Positions 54,315 to 63,996 of a DNA stretch of 64,000 nt are shown here, one piece after another. The DNA lies in NCBI RefSeq assembly GCF_002220365.1, contig NZ_MTHB01000094.1, positions 57,824 to 121,823 of the forward strand, written 5' to 3'. This DNA is from Caballeronia sordidicola (GTDB taxonomy: Bacteria > Pseudomonadota > Gammaproteobacteria > Burkholderiales > Burkholderiaceae). Numbering within the stretch: position 1 is the stretch's first letter; each line of letters opens with the position of its first letter. The notes under the pieces were generated by a model. The model saw nothing but the letters and a program-made list of their open reading frames with translations. It was not told the origin of the DNA and did no database searches. Position numbers and translations under genes: made by a program.

Positions 54315-55283
54315 TCAAATATCGTCGAACTGAACAATCGAGATGGTCTGCGACGGCGTTTCGGTCGAACACGGGTCTTCATCGAACGCGATATCCCCCG
54401 CCGGGTCCGCCACGCCCGTCGCTCGCAATCCGGAGAACGGAAACAGCCCGTGATCCATCAAATGCGACGGCACTACGTGCCCCAGCGCGTTGAACATGTT
54501 CTCCACGCGGCCCGGAAAGCGCTTTTCCCAATCGCGAATCAGCGCCTTCATTTCCGCGCGCTTCAGGTTCGGCTGGCTGCCGCACAGGTTGCACGGGATG
54601 ATCGGGAACTCGCGCAACTCGGCGAATTTCTCCAGATCCTTTTCCTTCGCATAAGCCAACGGCCGGATCACGATGTTCTTGCCGTCGTCGGATTGAAGCT
54701 TGGGGGGCATGCCCTTCAGCTTGCCGCCGTAGAACATATTCAGCAGCAAGGTCTGCAGGATGTCGTCGCGATGATGGCCGAGCGCAATTTTTGTCGCCCC
54801 AAGCTCACCGGCCACGCGATACAAAATCCCGCGCCGCAATCTCGAACACAGCGAACACGTCGTCTTGCCTTCCGGCACCAGCCGCTTGACGATGCTGTAC
54901 GTATCCTGATTCTCGATATGAAACGGGATATCCAGCTTGCTCAAATACTCAGGCAGCACATGGTCAGGAAACCCCGGCTGTTTCTGGTCGAGATTCACGG
55001 CCACGATGTCGAAGTTGATCGGCGCGCGCTCGCGCAACCGCATCAGGAGTTCGAGCATCGCGTACGAATCCTTGCCGCCGGACAAGCAGACCATGACCTT
55101 GTCGCCGTCTTCGATCATGTTGTAATCGGTGACGGCCTCGCCCACCTGGCGCGCCAGCCGCTTGAACAACTTGTTGTTCTCGTAGGCCTGCTTCTGCTCG
55201 CGGCGCGTCAGCGGCTCGCGCATTGTCGGGACGGATGCCGTCTCCTGAACCGCCGGCGCTTCCGTTTCCGTTAGCGAACTCAT
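54315..55283 (-). CDS. ttcA: tRNA 2-thiocytidine biosynthesis protein
   Basis: A 322-residue PP-loop enzyme that thiolates C32 of certain tRNAs using ATP and an iron-sulfur cluster. The ATP loop SGGKDS is near residues 68-73, and the cluster cysteines are in 'TTCSLCSR' and 'CNLCGSQP'. The middle '[20 protein letters not shown]' is diagnostic. The start overlaps the stop of folB by four bases (ATGA), so the two are co-translated. Confidence 0.97.
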   Translation of the reverse strand: MSSLTETEAPAVQETASVPTMREPLTRREQKQAYENNKLFKRLARQVGEAVTDYNMIEDGDKVMVCLSGGKDSYAMLELLMRLRERAPINFDIVAVNLDQKQPGFPDHVLPEYLSKLDIPFHIENQDTYSIVKRLVPEGKTTCSLCSRLRRGILYRVAGELGATKIALGHHRDDILQTLLLNMFYGGKLKGMPPKLQSDDGKNIVIRPLAYAKEKDLEKFAELREFPIIPCNLCGSQPNLKRAEMKALIRDWEKRFPGRVENMFNALGHVVPSHLMDHGLFPFSGLRATGVADPAGDIAFDEDPCSTETPSQTISIVQFDDI

Positions 55284-55681
55284 GCTGTCACCTCTTTGAT
55301 GCGAAAGACTTCGACGCCCACGGCATCGCAGTCGGGATAAACGTCCGGCTTTTCCGTGGACACCACCACCGCCCGCACATTCGGATGTTCCAGCAGCGCG
55401 GCGGCGACGTCATCGCAGAGTGTTTCCTGCAAGTGGATATGCCCTTTGCCCACGCGCTCGGCAATGGTCGAGCGCATGAAATCGTAATCGACGACTTCGC
55501 GCAGCTTGTCTTCAGTCGGCGTCGATAACGCCAGCGGCACGAACAATTCCACGTTGATCACCACGCGCTGCTCGCCCTGCTTTTCGAAATCGTGCACGCC
55601 AATGTTGATGCGCACTTCGTAATTGCGCAGAAAAAGCCGCCGGCAATCGGCGAGCCGGGGATGCGAAAGTGCGGCAAGCAT
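55280..55681 (-). CDS. folB: Dihydroneopterin aldolase
   Basis: A 133-residue folate-pathway enzyme that splits dihydroneopterin. '[20 protein letters not shown]' covers the substrate-binding strand, and '[11 protein letters not shown]' and '[14 protein letters not shown]' are typical. It sits between the FolM-like SDR and ttcA, all on the minus strand. Confidence 0.92.
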   Translation of the reverse strand: MLAALSHPRLADCRRLFLRNYEVRINIGVHDFEKQGEQRVVINVELFVPLALSTPTEDKLREVVDYDFMRSTIAERVGKGHIHLQETLCDDVAAALLEHPNVRAVVVSTEKPDVYPDCDAVGVEVFRIKEVTA

Positions 55682-55724
55682 GGTCGTGTCCTGGTGATTC
55701 AGATTAACTTACTAAGATTGACAA

Positions 55725-56564
55725 CTAAGCGCCCCCGCCCGGAGCGCGGCCCGCGGTCAAAAACATGATGTCGCGCGGCGACGGCACGAGATGCTGCCCG
55801 CCATCCACCACTAGCGTCGTGCCCGTCACGCCCGCCGCGTCGGCGAGATAACAAGCCGCCGCGACAACATCCTCCACCCGCGAAGCCCGGCCCAACGGCG
55901 TTACCTTGTGTGCAGCCTCGAACTCGGCCTGCGTCATGTCGGCGGAGGGTAGCGTGAGTCCCGGCGCAAGTCCGACCACGCGCAACTTCGGCGCAAGCGC
56001 CTGAGCGAGCGCGACGGTTGCGTTTTCCAGCGCAGCCTTGGTCAGCGTGTACGACAGATAATCGGGATTCATGTTGTACAACTTCTGATCGAGCACGTTG
56101 ATGACGCAGCGGCGTTGAGTTTCATCGTCGGTGGCGGAATCGGGCGTGGCGTCGTACAGCGCACGCGCCAACGCCAACGGCGCACCAACGTTGATCGCCA
56201 TCATCTCGAGCAGGCGCGGGTAGCTGAACTCGCGCGCCGTATCTTCGACAAAACTCGACGCGTTGTTCACGACGCAATGCAGACCACCCAACGCGTCGAT
56301 ACACGCGGGCACCAGCCGCGCCACGTCGCTTTCCACGCCGAGATCCGCGTGCAGTGCGACCGCGCGGCGGCCGAGGGCGCGTATCGATTGGACGACTTCC
56401 TGCGCCTGGCCCTCAGAACCGCCAAAATGTACGGCGACGTCCCATCCGCGGGAGGCGAAACCGAGCGCGAGCCCGCGGCCGATGCGCTTCGCCGCGCCGG
56501 TGATCAGCACCACGCGGGCTTTCGGCACGGAAGAATCTGGAGAAGTGGTCGAAGAAACGCTCAT
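55725..56564 (-). CDS. SDR oxidoreductase, FolM/pteridine-reductase-like
   Basis: A 279-residue short-chain dehydrogenase with the arginine-bearing loop TGAAKRIG (20-27), the mark of pteridine reductases and FolM, in place of the usual TGxxxGIG, plus 'NNASSFVED', YTLTK and 'LAPGLTLPS'. FolM reduces dihydromonapterin or dihydrofolate; the next gene downstream is folB, which supports a pterin role. The gene is divergent from the MidA-type methyltransferase with only 13 bases between. Confidence 0.85.
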   Translation of the reverse strand: MSVSSTTSPDSSVPKARVVLITGAAKRIGRGLALGFASRGWDVAVHFGGSEGQAQEVVQSIRALGRRAVALHADLGVESDVARLVPACIDALGGLHCVVNNASSFVEDTAREFSYPRLLEMMAINVGAPLALARALYDATPDSATDDETQRRCVINVLDQKLYNMNPDYLSYTLTKAALENATVALAQALAPKLRVVGLAPGLTLPSADMTQAEFEAAHKVTPLGRASRVEDVVAAACYLADAAGVTGTTLVVDGGQHLVPSPRDIMFLTAGRAPGGGA

Positions 56565-56577
56565 TTACAATGCCGGA

Positions 56578-57792
56578 ATGAATCCAAAAGCTCTCGAATC
56601 CGACAGTTTACCTGTTCCCGGCCCTGACGCGCTCGCGCAGTCCGAGGCGCTGACGGCACGCATTCGCGCGGAAATCGCGTCGGCGGGCGGCTGGCTGCCC
56701 TTCAGCCGGTATATGGAACTGGCACTTTATGCGCCGGGCCTCGGCTATTACACCGGCGGCTCGATGAAATTCGGCAAACGCGGCGACGACGGCAGCGATT
56801 TTGTCACCGCGCCGGAAATGTCGCCGTTGTTCTCGGCCACGCTCGCGCGACCCGTCGCTCAAGCCTTACGCGACAGCGGTACGCGCAATCTGATGGAATT
56901 CGGCGCCGGCACGGGCAAGCTCGCCGCCGGTCTGCTGAACGCGTTGAAAGCGCTGGACGTTCCCTTCGATCACTACGCGATCGTGGATTTATCGGGGGAA
57001 TTACAGGAACGCCAGCGGGCGACAATTGAAGCCGATGCCCCCGAACTGGCATCGAAGGTGCGATGGCTTAGTGCTTTGCCGGCGCATTTCGAAGGCGTGG
57101 TGATCGGCAACGAAGTGCTCGATGCCATGCCCGTGCGCCTCGTCGTGCGCAAACTGGATGTGTGGCATGAGCGCGGCGTGTCGTGGACGAACAACCGTTT
57201 CACGTTCGACGACAAACCCTTGCTAGCCGCGCTGGACGATCCGCTGCTGGCCGAAATCGACGCGACCATCGATGAAGTCAACGACGAGCCGTTCATCGAA
57301 TACCTGAGCGAAACGCACGAAGCGGCGCTGGCTTTCACGCGCACCATTTGCACGATGCTCACGCGTGGCGCGGCGTTTTTCATCGATTACGGTTTCCCGC
57401 GGCGCGAGTTTTATCACGCCCAGCGCGCGCAAGGCACGCTCATGTGCCATTACCGGCACAGGTCGCACGGCGATCCATTTTTGTATCCCGGGCTGCAGGA
57501 CATCACGGCGCACGTGGAGTTTTCGGGGATCGCGGAAGCCGGCACGGACGCGGGCGCAGACCTCCTCGGCTTTACGTCGCAGGCGCGTTTCCTGATGAAC
57601 GCCGGCATCACCGATGCACTAGCCGATCTCGATCCCACCGACGTCCGCCGCTTTCTGCCCGCGGCGAATGCGGTTCAGAAGTTGTTATCGGAGGCGGAAA
57701 TGGGCGAGTTATTCAAGGTGATCGCGTTCTCCCGCGGTATCGACGACACGCTGGCCGCGTTCTCGTCCGGCGACCGCTCACATACCTTATGA
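56578..57792 (+). CDS. MidA/NDUFAF7-type class I methyltransferase
   Basis: A 404-residue SAM-dependent methyltransferase family protein. 'PFSRYMELALYAPGLGYYTG' and 'DFVTAPEMSPLFSATLARPV' at the front and the SAM loop 'MEFGAGTGKLAAGLL' are characteristic; the human relative methylates an Arg of respiratory complex I. The ATG at 56578 is the first with homology; the frame runs open on the antisense of the SDR gene. The DUF2905 gene follows after four bases. Confidence 0.9.
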   Translation: MNPKALESDSLPVPGPDALAQSEALTARIRAEIASAGGWLPFSRYMELALYAPGLGYYTGGSMKFGKRGDDGSDFVTAPEMSPLFSATLARPVAQALRDSGTRNLMEFGAGTGKLAAGLLNALKALDVPFDHYAIVDLSGELQERQRATIEADAPELASKVRWLSALPAHFEGVVIGNEVLDAMPVRLVVRKLDVWHERGVSWTNNRFTFDDKPLLAALDDPLLAEIDATIDEVNDEPFIEYLSETHEAALAFTRTICTMLTRGAAFFIDYGFPRREFYHAQRAQGTLMCHYRHRSHGDPFLYPGLQDITAHVEFSGIAEAGTDAGADLLGFTSQARFLMNAGITDALADLDPTDVRRFLPAANAVQKLLSEAEMGELFKVIAFSRGIDDTLAAFSSGDRSHTL

Positions 57793-57796
57793 AATC

Positions 57797-57991
57797 ATGA
57801 TCCGCTGGGTACTCACCACGTTCATTGCGTTGTCGATTCTCTCGGCCTGTTTGCCGTGGATGAAAAAACTCGGCGTCGGCAAGTTACCCGGCGATTTCAC
57901 GCTGCGCCTGTTCGGACGGGAATATCCGTTTCCGTTCATGTCGACCATTCTGCTGTCGCTCGTTCTGTCGTTGCTGGCGCGGGCGCTTTGA
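57797..57991 (+). CDS. DUF2905 small membrane protein
   Basis: A 64-residue protein with two membrane helices (about 4-22 and 45-63) joined by a conserved loop 'GVGKLPGDFTLRLFGREYPF', which defines DUF2905. Function unknown; broadly conserved. It is coupled to the methyltransferase gene (four-base gap) and converges with cca, seven bases away. Confidence 0.92.
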   Translation: MIRWVLTTFIALSILSACLPWMKKLGVGKLPGDFTLRLFGREYPFPFMSTILLSLVLSLLARAL

Positions 57992-57998
57992 TTCAAAG

Positions 57999-59228
57999 CT
58001 AAAGCACTGCGTCCACCGCCGCCACGCGCGCTGCGTGAACTGCGTCCTTGATCTTGCCCGGCTCGTTCGCGTACTGCTGCGCGACGGCGCCGGCATCGAC
58101 CGAACGCGCCGCCACCAACGCGTTGCGCAGGCGCTCGGCCTGCGGATACGGTTGCTGGCTCAGACCGAGCCGGCCGCGGGCATCGGAGACACAGGCCTGA
58201 AGCGCTTCAGCAAACCGCGCGGGCTTGCGCAGCGCGTCGCAACGTTCAAACAAACGCACCAGCGCCGCCGCCCCAAACTCCATCACCCGATGAATATTGC
58301 CGTGCTCACGCGCCACCAGCAGCGCGAGATCGCGACATTCGTTCGGCACGCGCAAGCGCTCGCACAACGGCTTCAGCAGATCGACACTGCGCCCTTCATG
58401 ACCCTTGTGGCGCGGCAGGATATCGTCGGGCGTGGTCGCCTTGCCGAGATCGTGAGTCAGCGCGGCGAAGCGCACCGGCAACGCGTAGGCGTGCGCCGCC
58501 GCATAATCCAGGACCATCATCACGTGCACGCCGGTATCGACTTCCGGATGATAGTCGGCGCGCTGCGGCACGCCCCATAACGAATCCACCTCTGGAAGAA
58601 TCCGCACGAGCGCGCCGCATTCGCGCAGCACCTCGAACATCCTCGATGGCGTCTTCTCCATCAAGCCACGCGACACTTCCTGCCATACACGCTCGGGCAC
58701 GAGCGCATCGACTTCGCCATCCGCGACCATGCGTTTCATCAGCGCGAGCGTTTCGTCAGCGATGGTGAAATCCGCGAAGCGCGCCGCAAACCGCGCGATG
58801 CGCAGAATCCGCACCGGATCTTCGATGAACGCATCACCTACATGCCGGAACACACGCGCTTGCAGATCAGCGCGGCCATTGAACGGATCGATGACCGGTC
58901 CTGTCAGTTCGCCGTCCGGGCGCACTTCGCGCGCCATTGCGTTCACGGTCAGATCGCGGCGCGCGAGATCTTCTTCCAGCGTGACGTCGGGCGCGTAGAA
59001 AAACTGAAAGCCGTGATATCCCGCCGATGTCTTGCGCTCGGTTCGCGCGAGCGCATATTCCTCGTGCGTTTGCGGATGCAAAAACACGGGGAAATCCTTG
59101 CCCACCGGTTTATAACCCTGCGCCGTCATCTGCTCGGGCGTAGCGCCAACCACGACGTAATCGCGGTCCTGAACCGGCAGGCCGAGCATGTCATCGCGGA
59201 TCGCGCCGCCCACGGCGTAGATGTTCAT
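57999..59228 (-). CDS. cca: Multifunctional CCA tRNA nucleotidyltransferase
   Basis: A 409-residue class II enzyme that adds or repairs the 3' CCA of tRNA. The N-terminus has 'YAVGGAIRDDMLGL' and the DxD-type 'VQDRDYVVVGA', then 'RRDLTVNAMA' and 'EDPVRILRIARFAARF'. An HD domain follows ('HVMMVLDYAAA', 'LTHDLGKATTP'), giving the extra phosphatase/phosphodiesterase activities seen in E. coli. It overlaps the GST gene by four bases. Confidence 0.96.
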   Translation of the reverse strand: MNIYAVGGAIRDDMLGLPVQDRDYVVVGATPEQMTAQGYKPVGKDFPVFLHPQTHEEYALARTERKTSAGYHGFQFFYAPDVTLEEDLARRDLTVNAMAREVRPDGELTGPVIDPFNGRADLQARVFRHVGDAFIEDPVRILRIARFAARFADFTIADETLALMKRMVADGEVDALVPERVWQEVSRGLMEKTPSRMFEVLRECGALVRILPEVDSLWGVPQRADYHPEVDTGVHVMMVLDYAAAHAYALPVRFAALTHDLGKATTPDDILPRHKGHEGRSVDLLKPLCERLRVPNECRDLALLVAREHGNIHRVMEFGAAALVRLFERCDALRKPARFAEALQACVSDARGRLGLSQQPYPQAERLRNALVAARSVDAGAVAQQYANEPGKIKDAVHAARVAAVDAVL

Positions 59229-59845
59229 CGCTCGTTCCGTGCGCCTTCAATCCACTCGGCGACGTCAGGCAGTGCCGTAATGCTGGCAGCGTAAGCGAGC
59301 GCCGTTTCGCTCAGCTTGGGCGCATAGGAATTGAAGCGCATGACGACCGGCGCGAACATCGCATCGGCAATACCAAACTGCTTGCCGAACAAGAACGGGC
59401 CACCGTGCGTGTCGAGGCAAGTGCGCCAGATCAGGTCGATCCGTTTCACGTTCGCCAACGTACCTGCCGTGAGTTCCTGGCCAAACGCCTGGCGCTGGAT
59501 ATTCATCGACATTTGCTCGCGCAGATCAGCAAAACCCGCGTGCATCTCCGCGCTGATGCTGCGGGCGTGCGCCCGCGCGGCGGCATCGCGCGGCCACATG
59601 GCGTGTTGCGGGAAGAGCTCAGCCAGCGTCTCCATGATCGCGACCGATTCCCATACGGCGTCGCCGGCATCGGTCACGAGGCAAGGCACTTTCCCCGACG
59701 GCGAATGCGCGAGGATATTCGCGGAGGAATCCGGCCGCCCAAGGCGGATCATGTCTTCCTCGAAAGGAATGCCGAAGTGCTTGAGCACGAGCCACGGCCG
59801 CATGGACCACGACGACACATTCTTGTCACCAATAACGAGTTTCAT
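59225..59845 (-). CDS. Glutathione S-transferase family protein
   Basis: A 206-residue GST: a thioredoxin-like N-terminal domain ('NVSSWSMRPWLVLKHFGIPF', 'SPSGKVPCLV', 'WESVAIMETLAE' with the glutathione-binding Glu-Ser) and an all-helical C-terminal domain with 'GKQFGIADAMFAPVVMRF'. The start is 59845. It is upstream of cca with a four-base overlap. The electrophile is unknown. Confidence 0.9.
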   Translation of the reverse strand: MKLVIGDKNVSSWSMRPWLVLKHFGIPFEEDMIRLGRPDSSANILAHSPSGKVPCLVTDAGDAVWESVAIMETLAELFPQHAMWPRDAAARAHARSISAEMHAGFADLREQMSMNIQRQAFGQELTAGTLANVKRIDLIWRTCLDTHGGPFLFGKQFGIADAMFAPVVMRFNSYAPKLSETALAYAASITALPDVAEWIEGARNER

Positions 59846-59888
59846 CGCAAATATCTAAGGTTAAGGCACGGCTTGAGGAACACACCAT

Positions 59889-60845
59889 TCAACGCCCGGC
59901 AGACGCGCGAAACGTATTGAAGCGCGAACGCGACGACGATCCCGTGAGGTACATCGGCGCAATGGCTTCCATGCTGGCCGGTTCTTCAATACCGAGTTCT
60001 GGCGCCATCGGCCCGCTTGCCACCGCAGGCGTTTTCATCGAATCGAGATTATCGCGCGACATCATGGGTTCACCGGGCGCGAGTTCAAGCGACATTGCCT
60101 GGAGGCGGCCGAGCATGTCGGGCAAACGGATGATCCTCGCATGCTTGCCGATCGCCGCTCCGCTGAACCTGACCAGCTCTTCCAGCGTGTACACCGTCGG
60201 TCCGGCGAGCTCATAAACGCGGCCGCTAGCGGCATCGAGATCGAGCACGTTCGCGAATGCCTTCGCAACGTCACCGACAAAAATCGGCTGGATCCTGGCC
60301 TGCGAACAGGCCAGCGGAATCACCGGAAAGATCCGCTCGAGAAACGCAAACTGATTCAGGAAGTTGTCTTCGGGACCGAACACCACCGATGGACGAAAGA
60401 TCGTGGTCGCCAGATTCGATTCGCGCACGGCCTTTTCGCCATCGCCTTTCGAGCGCAAATACATGCTCGGCCCCTTCGGATCCGCGCCCAGCGCGCTCAT
60501 GTGGATCAAACGCCGCACGCCCTTCGCTTGACACGCGGCCACGATCTTGCTCGGCAACTCGACGTGCGCCTTCGCAAATTGCGGACCGTAGGGGTCACCG
60601 CGCTTGCCTTGCAGAATGCCGACCAGGTTGATCACTGCGTCGGCTTGGGAGACGAAGGCGGCTAGCTGGACGGGATCGTACACATTGGTTTCGATCACAT
60701 CTACCGGCAGCAGCGTCAGATGCGCCGCATTCTCGCGACGCCGCGTGGCAATGCGCACGTTCTTGCCAAGCTCGACAAGCGCGTTCACCAGATGACTGCC
60801 GATAAACCCCGATCCGCCGATCAACGCAATGGTTTGATGTCGCAT
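59889..60845 (-). CDS. NDUFA9-like NAD(P)-binding protein
   Basis: A 318-residue atypical SDR. The nucleotide loop 'ALIGGSGFIGSHLVNAL' is at the N-terminus and '...FRPSVVFGPEDNFLNQFAFL' in the middle. This is the complex I NDUFA9 subunit family, whose bacterial members often lack proven function and may bind quinone or NADPH. It is 43 bases ahead of the GST gene. Confidence 0.9.
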   Translation of the reverse strand: MRHQTIALIGGSGFIGSHLVNALVELGKNVRIATRRRENAAHLTLLPVDVIETNVYDPVQLAAFVSQADAVINLVGILQGKRGDPYGPQFAKAHVELPSKIVAACQAKGVRRLIHMSALGADPKGPSMYLRSKGDGEKAVRESNLATTIFRPSVVFGPEDNFLNQFAFLERIFPVIPLACSQARIQPIFVGDVAKAFANVLDLDAASGRVYELAGPTVYTLEELVRFSGAAIGKHARIIRLPDMLGRLQAMSLELAPGEPMMSRDNLDSMKTPAVASGPMAPELGIEEPASMEAIAPMYLTGSSSRSRFNTFRASAGR

Positions 60846-60963
60846 GTTCGCCTCTGTAAGTGGCGGTCCGCGAAAACGTCAGGGCGGCGGCGCCGCGCAT
60901 GACTTTCGACTAACCGTATCGACCGGAAAAGCGAAACGCGCGGCGAGTCTTGTTGCAGGCCGC

Positions 60964-62931
60964 TTACGGCGCGATATATCCAAGCCGCGCTTTCAGCGAT
61001 TGCGGACGGCCTTCGAACAGCGCCGCGTAGTACACGGTGTTCGAAAGCACGTTCTTGACGTAATCGCGGGTTTCGGTAAACGGAATGGTTTCAGCAAAAA
61101 TCGCGCCCTCTACCGGCGCGCTCAGCGTGGAACGCCACTGCGTCGGGCGTCCCGGGCCCGCGTTGTAACCGGCGGTGGCGAGAACGGCGGAATCGTCGAA
61201 CTGGTTGTAGACCATGGCCAGATAATTCGTGCCGAGCAGGATGTTGGTGTCGAGGTCATTCATCTGTTCACGCGATACGGGTCCCATGCCGATTTTCTTT
61301 GCCACGAGTTGCGCGGTGCCAGGCATCAACTGCATGAGGCCACCCGCGCCCACTTCCGACTTCGCGTTGATGATGAAACGGGATTCCTGGCGAATCAGGC
61401 CATATGCCCATTCGACATCAAGTCCGGTGTTCTTCGACTCACGCTCGACCACATCACGATACGGCGACAGATAGCGCAACGAGAAATCGTGTTCGGTCTT
61501 GGTTTTGTCCGCCGTGTTCACCGCGCGGTCGAACAACTCGATCCGCTTTGCGTACTGCGCGGCCGCGATCAATTGGCGATCCGTCATGGTACGCAGCGGC
61601 CAGTTCCATTCGCGGTTGCCTTCGAGCCGGAGGTTCATGGCGTAGAACTTCTGCGACAGCGCAAAACCCGGCACCGTCGCGGCCTGGGCGATTTCAGCGT
61701 CGCTAACTTCCGTGCGCGGGGGCACCGTGATCTTCTGGCCGAGTTCTTCCGACGCCAACTGGCCGTAGAAGTTGAACTGATCCGCGATGCCCGTGAATTC
61801 CTGGTTGGCCGTGGCGGTGTCACCCGCTTGCTTCAGTGCGCGCGCGTGCCAGTAGATCCACGCGGGCTGGTTGCGCAGCGTGGGCGGCATTTGTTCGATC
61901 GACCAGCGCACCATGGTCCAGTCGCTGGCGAGCAATGCGCTGCGCGTGCGCCATTCATAGGCGGGATTCGACAGCGGCGCATTCACCGAGAGCCGATACC
62001 AGTCGACTGCACTCGGCATGCGTTTCACTGCGGCCTGATACGCAATCGTGCCCCAGCCGACAGCGCGTTCCGACGGCGTCAGCGCCGGCGCGACCGAACT
62101 GAACGATGCTGCGGCCATGGCCGGATCGTTGCGCGCCATGCGCGTGATGGCCACGAGCGCCAGTTGATGCGACGACGTGTCGCGACCTACGCCGCGTGCG
62201 AGATACAGCGGCGGGGTGCTGGCGGCGGTGTCGAAGACGCTTTGATCCGGGCGTTGCTGGCCGAGCGCGTCAGCGATCTTGCTGCCGGTGTTCGTATAGT
62301 TTTGTTCGTAGGCGAGGCGGATTTGCTGCCAGACGTCGTCGGCGGTGAATTGCTGCGAGACGGCCAGTGCGTTGATCAGGTCGACGCACCCATCGCCATA
62401 CCATTTGGGATCGACGAGCAGAGCGCGCGCGGCGTCCGACACATTTTCTCCGCGCGACGCCCGTGCTTCGAGCGCGTAGCATTTCACTTGCGTGTCGTCG
62501 TTCAGTACGAAGCGCGGGTATTGATCGAGGAAATTGCGCCAGTCGTGGCGAGCGCCGAGCACGGTCAGATAGTCGTTGCGCATGCGGTCGGCGATAGCCT
62601 GGCCGTCGTAGCGCTGCAGGAACGCGAGGACTGGCTCGTCCGGTGCGTCGACGCGCGCGTGGCCTTGCGAGTCGAAGAGTTGCGGCTTGATGGTGAAGTA
62701 ATCGATATAACCCGGCGCCGGATAATTCGGAATTTGCGCGGCGAGTTGCATGGCACGGCCGGCGTCATTCGAGCGCGCGGCTTCGCGCAATTGAATGAAA
62801 ATGCGGTCGTCGGGCGAGAGCGAATAGTCGGCTGTCGGGCGCACGGCGGAGGCGGTAGAGCATCCGATCAGCGTGATCGCAGCGAGCGCGGTTGCGACGG
62901 CGAGATATACTCGTTTGAGACGTTTTGACAT
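60964..62931 (-). CDS. Lytic murein transglycosylase, Slt70 type
   Basis: A 655-residue periplasmic enzyme that cleaves peptidoglycan glycan strands to 1,6-anhydro products. A lipobox LIGC occurs near residues 21-24, so it may be anchored, unlike soluble E. coli Slt70. A superhelical U-domain fills 35-480, and the catalytic SLT domain follows with Glu516 in 'GLIRQESRFIINAKS', then 'GAGGLMQLMPGTAQLVAKKI' and 'ILLGTNYLAMVYNQF'. The start at 62931 is chosen because the frame upstream is antisense to the next gene. Confidence 0.93.
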   Translation of the reverse strand: MSKRLKRVYLAVATALAAITLIGCSTASAVRPTADYSLSPDDRIFIQLREAARSNDAGRAMQLAAQIPNYPAPGYIDYFTIKPQLFDSQGHARVDAPDEPVLAFLQRYDGQAIADRMRNDYLTVLGARHDWRNFLDQYPRFVLNDDTQVKCYALEARASRGENVSDAARALLVDPKWYGDGCVDLINALAVSQQFTADDVWQQIRLAYEQNYTNTGSKIADALGQQRPDQSVFDTAASTPPLYLARGVGRDTSSHQLALVAITRMARNDPAMAAASFSSVAPALTPSERAVGWGTIAYQAAVKRMPSAVDWYRLSVNAPLSNPAYEWRTRSALLASDWTMVRWSIEQMPPTLRNQPAWIYWHARALKQAGDTATANQEFTGIADQFNFYGQLASEELGQKITVPPRTEVSDAEIAQAATVPGFALSQKFYAMNLRLEGNREWNWPLRTMTDRQLIAAAQYAKRIELFDRAVNTADKTKTEHDFSLRYLSPYRDVVERESKNTGLDVEWAYGLIRQESRFIINAKSEVGAGGLMQLMPGTAQLVAKKIGMGPVSREQMNDLDTNILLGTNYLAMVYNQFDDSAVLATAGYNAGPGRPTQWRSTLSAPVEGAIFAETIPFTETRDYVKNVLSNTVYYAALFEGRPQSLKARLGYIAP

Positions 62932-62954
62932 CGTTATTTCTGGAGCGCGAAGTG

Positions 62955-63548
62955 ATGCAAAGCATAGCACGCAACCCTCTGCTGGAAACCAAAAGCACGC
63001 TGCGTGCAAACCTGCTTGCAACCCGCGAGGCGCAAGGCGCTCGGGCCGATCAGGGCGCACGTGGCGAAGCGTTGGCGCGGCGTTTGATGGAAGCGGTCGC
63101 ACGATATCCGGAGGCGTCGTGCATCGGTTTTTATTGGCCGGTGGCCGGAGAGTTCGATGCACGTGATGTGCTGACTGTCTGGCTGGCGCTGGATGCATCG
63201 CGCAGGGCGGCATTGCCGGTGGTGATTGCGCCGAGGGCGCCGCTGGTTTTTCATGCGTGGCAGCCGAGCGCAACGATGAAGAAGGGGCGGTATGGCATTC
63301 CTGTGCCGGCGCAGGAGCGCGTGGTTGTGCCGGACTTGCTCGTCATACCGTGTGTGGGTTTCGATGCCGATCGATATCGGCTGGGATATGGCGGCGGGTA
63401 TTACGACCGGACGTTGGCTGATTGGCCGAGGGGCCGGGCGCCGGCGACCATTGGGGTAGCTTTTGAATCCGCGAAGTGCGATGCCTTGCCAAGGGGGGAA
63501 TTTGATTTGCCCCTCGGGGCGATTGTGACCGAGTCAGCGGTTTATTGA
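62955..63548 (+). CDS. 5-formyltetrahydrofolate cyclo-ligase
   Basis: A 197-residue enzyme converting 5-formyl-THF to methenyl-THF with ATP. It has the basic helix near 'LETKSTLRANLLATREAQGA' and the signature 'GFDADRYRLGYGGGYYDRTL'. The start at 62955 has GGAG upstream; the frame is open to 62925. It is divergent from the transglycosylase with 23 bases between, in keeping with E. coli ygfA-like folate genes. Confidence 0.93.
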   Translation: MQSIARNPLLETKSTLRANLLATREAQGARADQGARGEALARRLMEAVARYPEASCIGFYWPVAGEFDARDVLTVWLALDASRRAALPVVIAPRAPLVFHAWQPSATMKKGRYGIPVPAQERVVVPDLLVIPCVGFDADRYRLGYGGGYYDRTLADWPRGRAPATIGVAFESAKCDALPRGEFDLPLGAIVTESAVY

Positions 63549-63588
63549 GCGTTCGCACCGGTGGACGGTTTTGGGGTGGTCGGGGGGC

Positions 63589-63680
63589 AGGTTCTGGGGT
63601 TAGCGGTCGGAGTTAATGCCGGGTTGCTGCTTTCGGTGTTAGTGGTCTGCCTGAGTCGGATATTCTCTTTAGCACTAATA
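63589..63680. repeat. Left arm of a long inverted repeat
   Basis: About 92 bases that recur in reverse complement at 63903-63996 with roughly 85-90 per cent identity by eye; the core 'GCCTGAGTCGGATATTCTCT' is identical. It also contains a perfect small palindrome AGCACTAATAGTGCT. Roughly 220 bases separate the arms and no gene is supported between them. Confidence 0.85.
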
Positions 63681-63902
63681 GTGCTTGCCCGAGAGCACTG
63701 GTGGCGAAGCGTGTCTATGTCAGGATTCGCGAGAAGGAGGGGTTCAAACATCCGTCGCTCTGGCGAGCACCGTGCTTTTGGGGCACCAATGAATGAAAAC
63801 TGCACGCTGTGGACACTTAGGGTAGCGTGGTTTGAAAGCGTTTTCTTTGCTTCGTTTCTTTGTCGCTAAGGACCAAGAAATGACGCGCCGCCACGCGCAG
63901 TG

Positions 63903-63996
63903 GCTAATAGTGCTAAAGAGAATATCCGACTCAGGCAGAACGCTAACACCGAAAGCAGCAACCCGGCACTGACTCCGACCGCTAACGCAGGAACCT
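63903..63996. repeat. Right arm of a long inverted repeat
   Basis: The reverse complement of the left arm, ending four bases before the window edge. It may extend beyond. Together the arms could form a very long stem in RNA or be the ends of a small non-autonomous element. Confidence 0.85.

Noticed and set aside
60844..62928. 694-codon plus-strand frame
   Set aside because: It lies antisense to the lytic transglycosylase, whose catalytic motif and domains are clear.
63561..63869. 102-codon plus-strand frame between the inverted repeat arms
   Set aside because: It starts inside the left repeat arm and has no family resemblance or good start signal.
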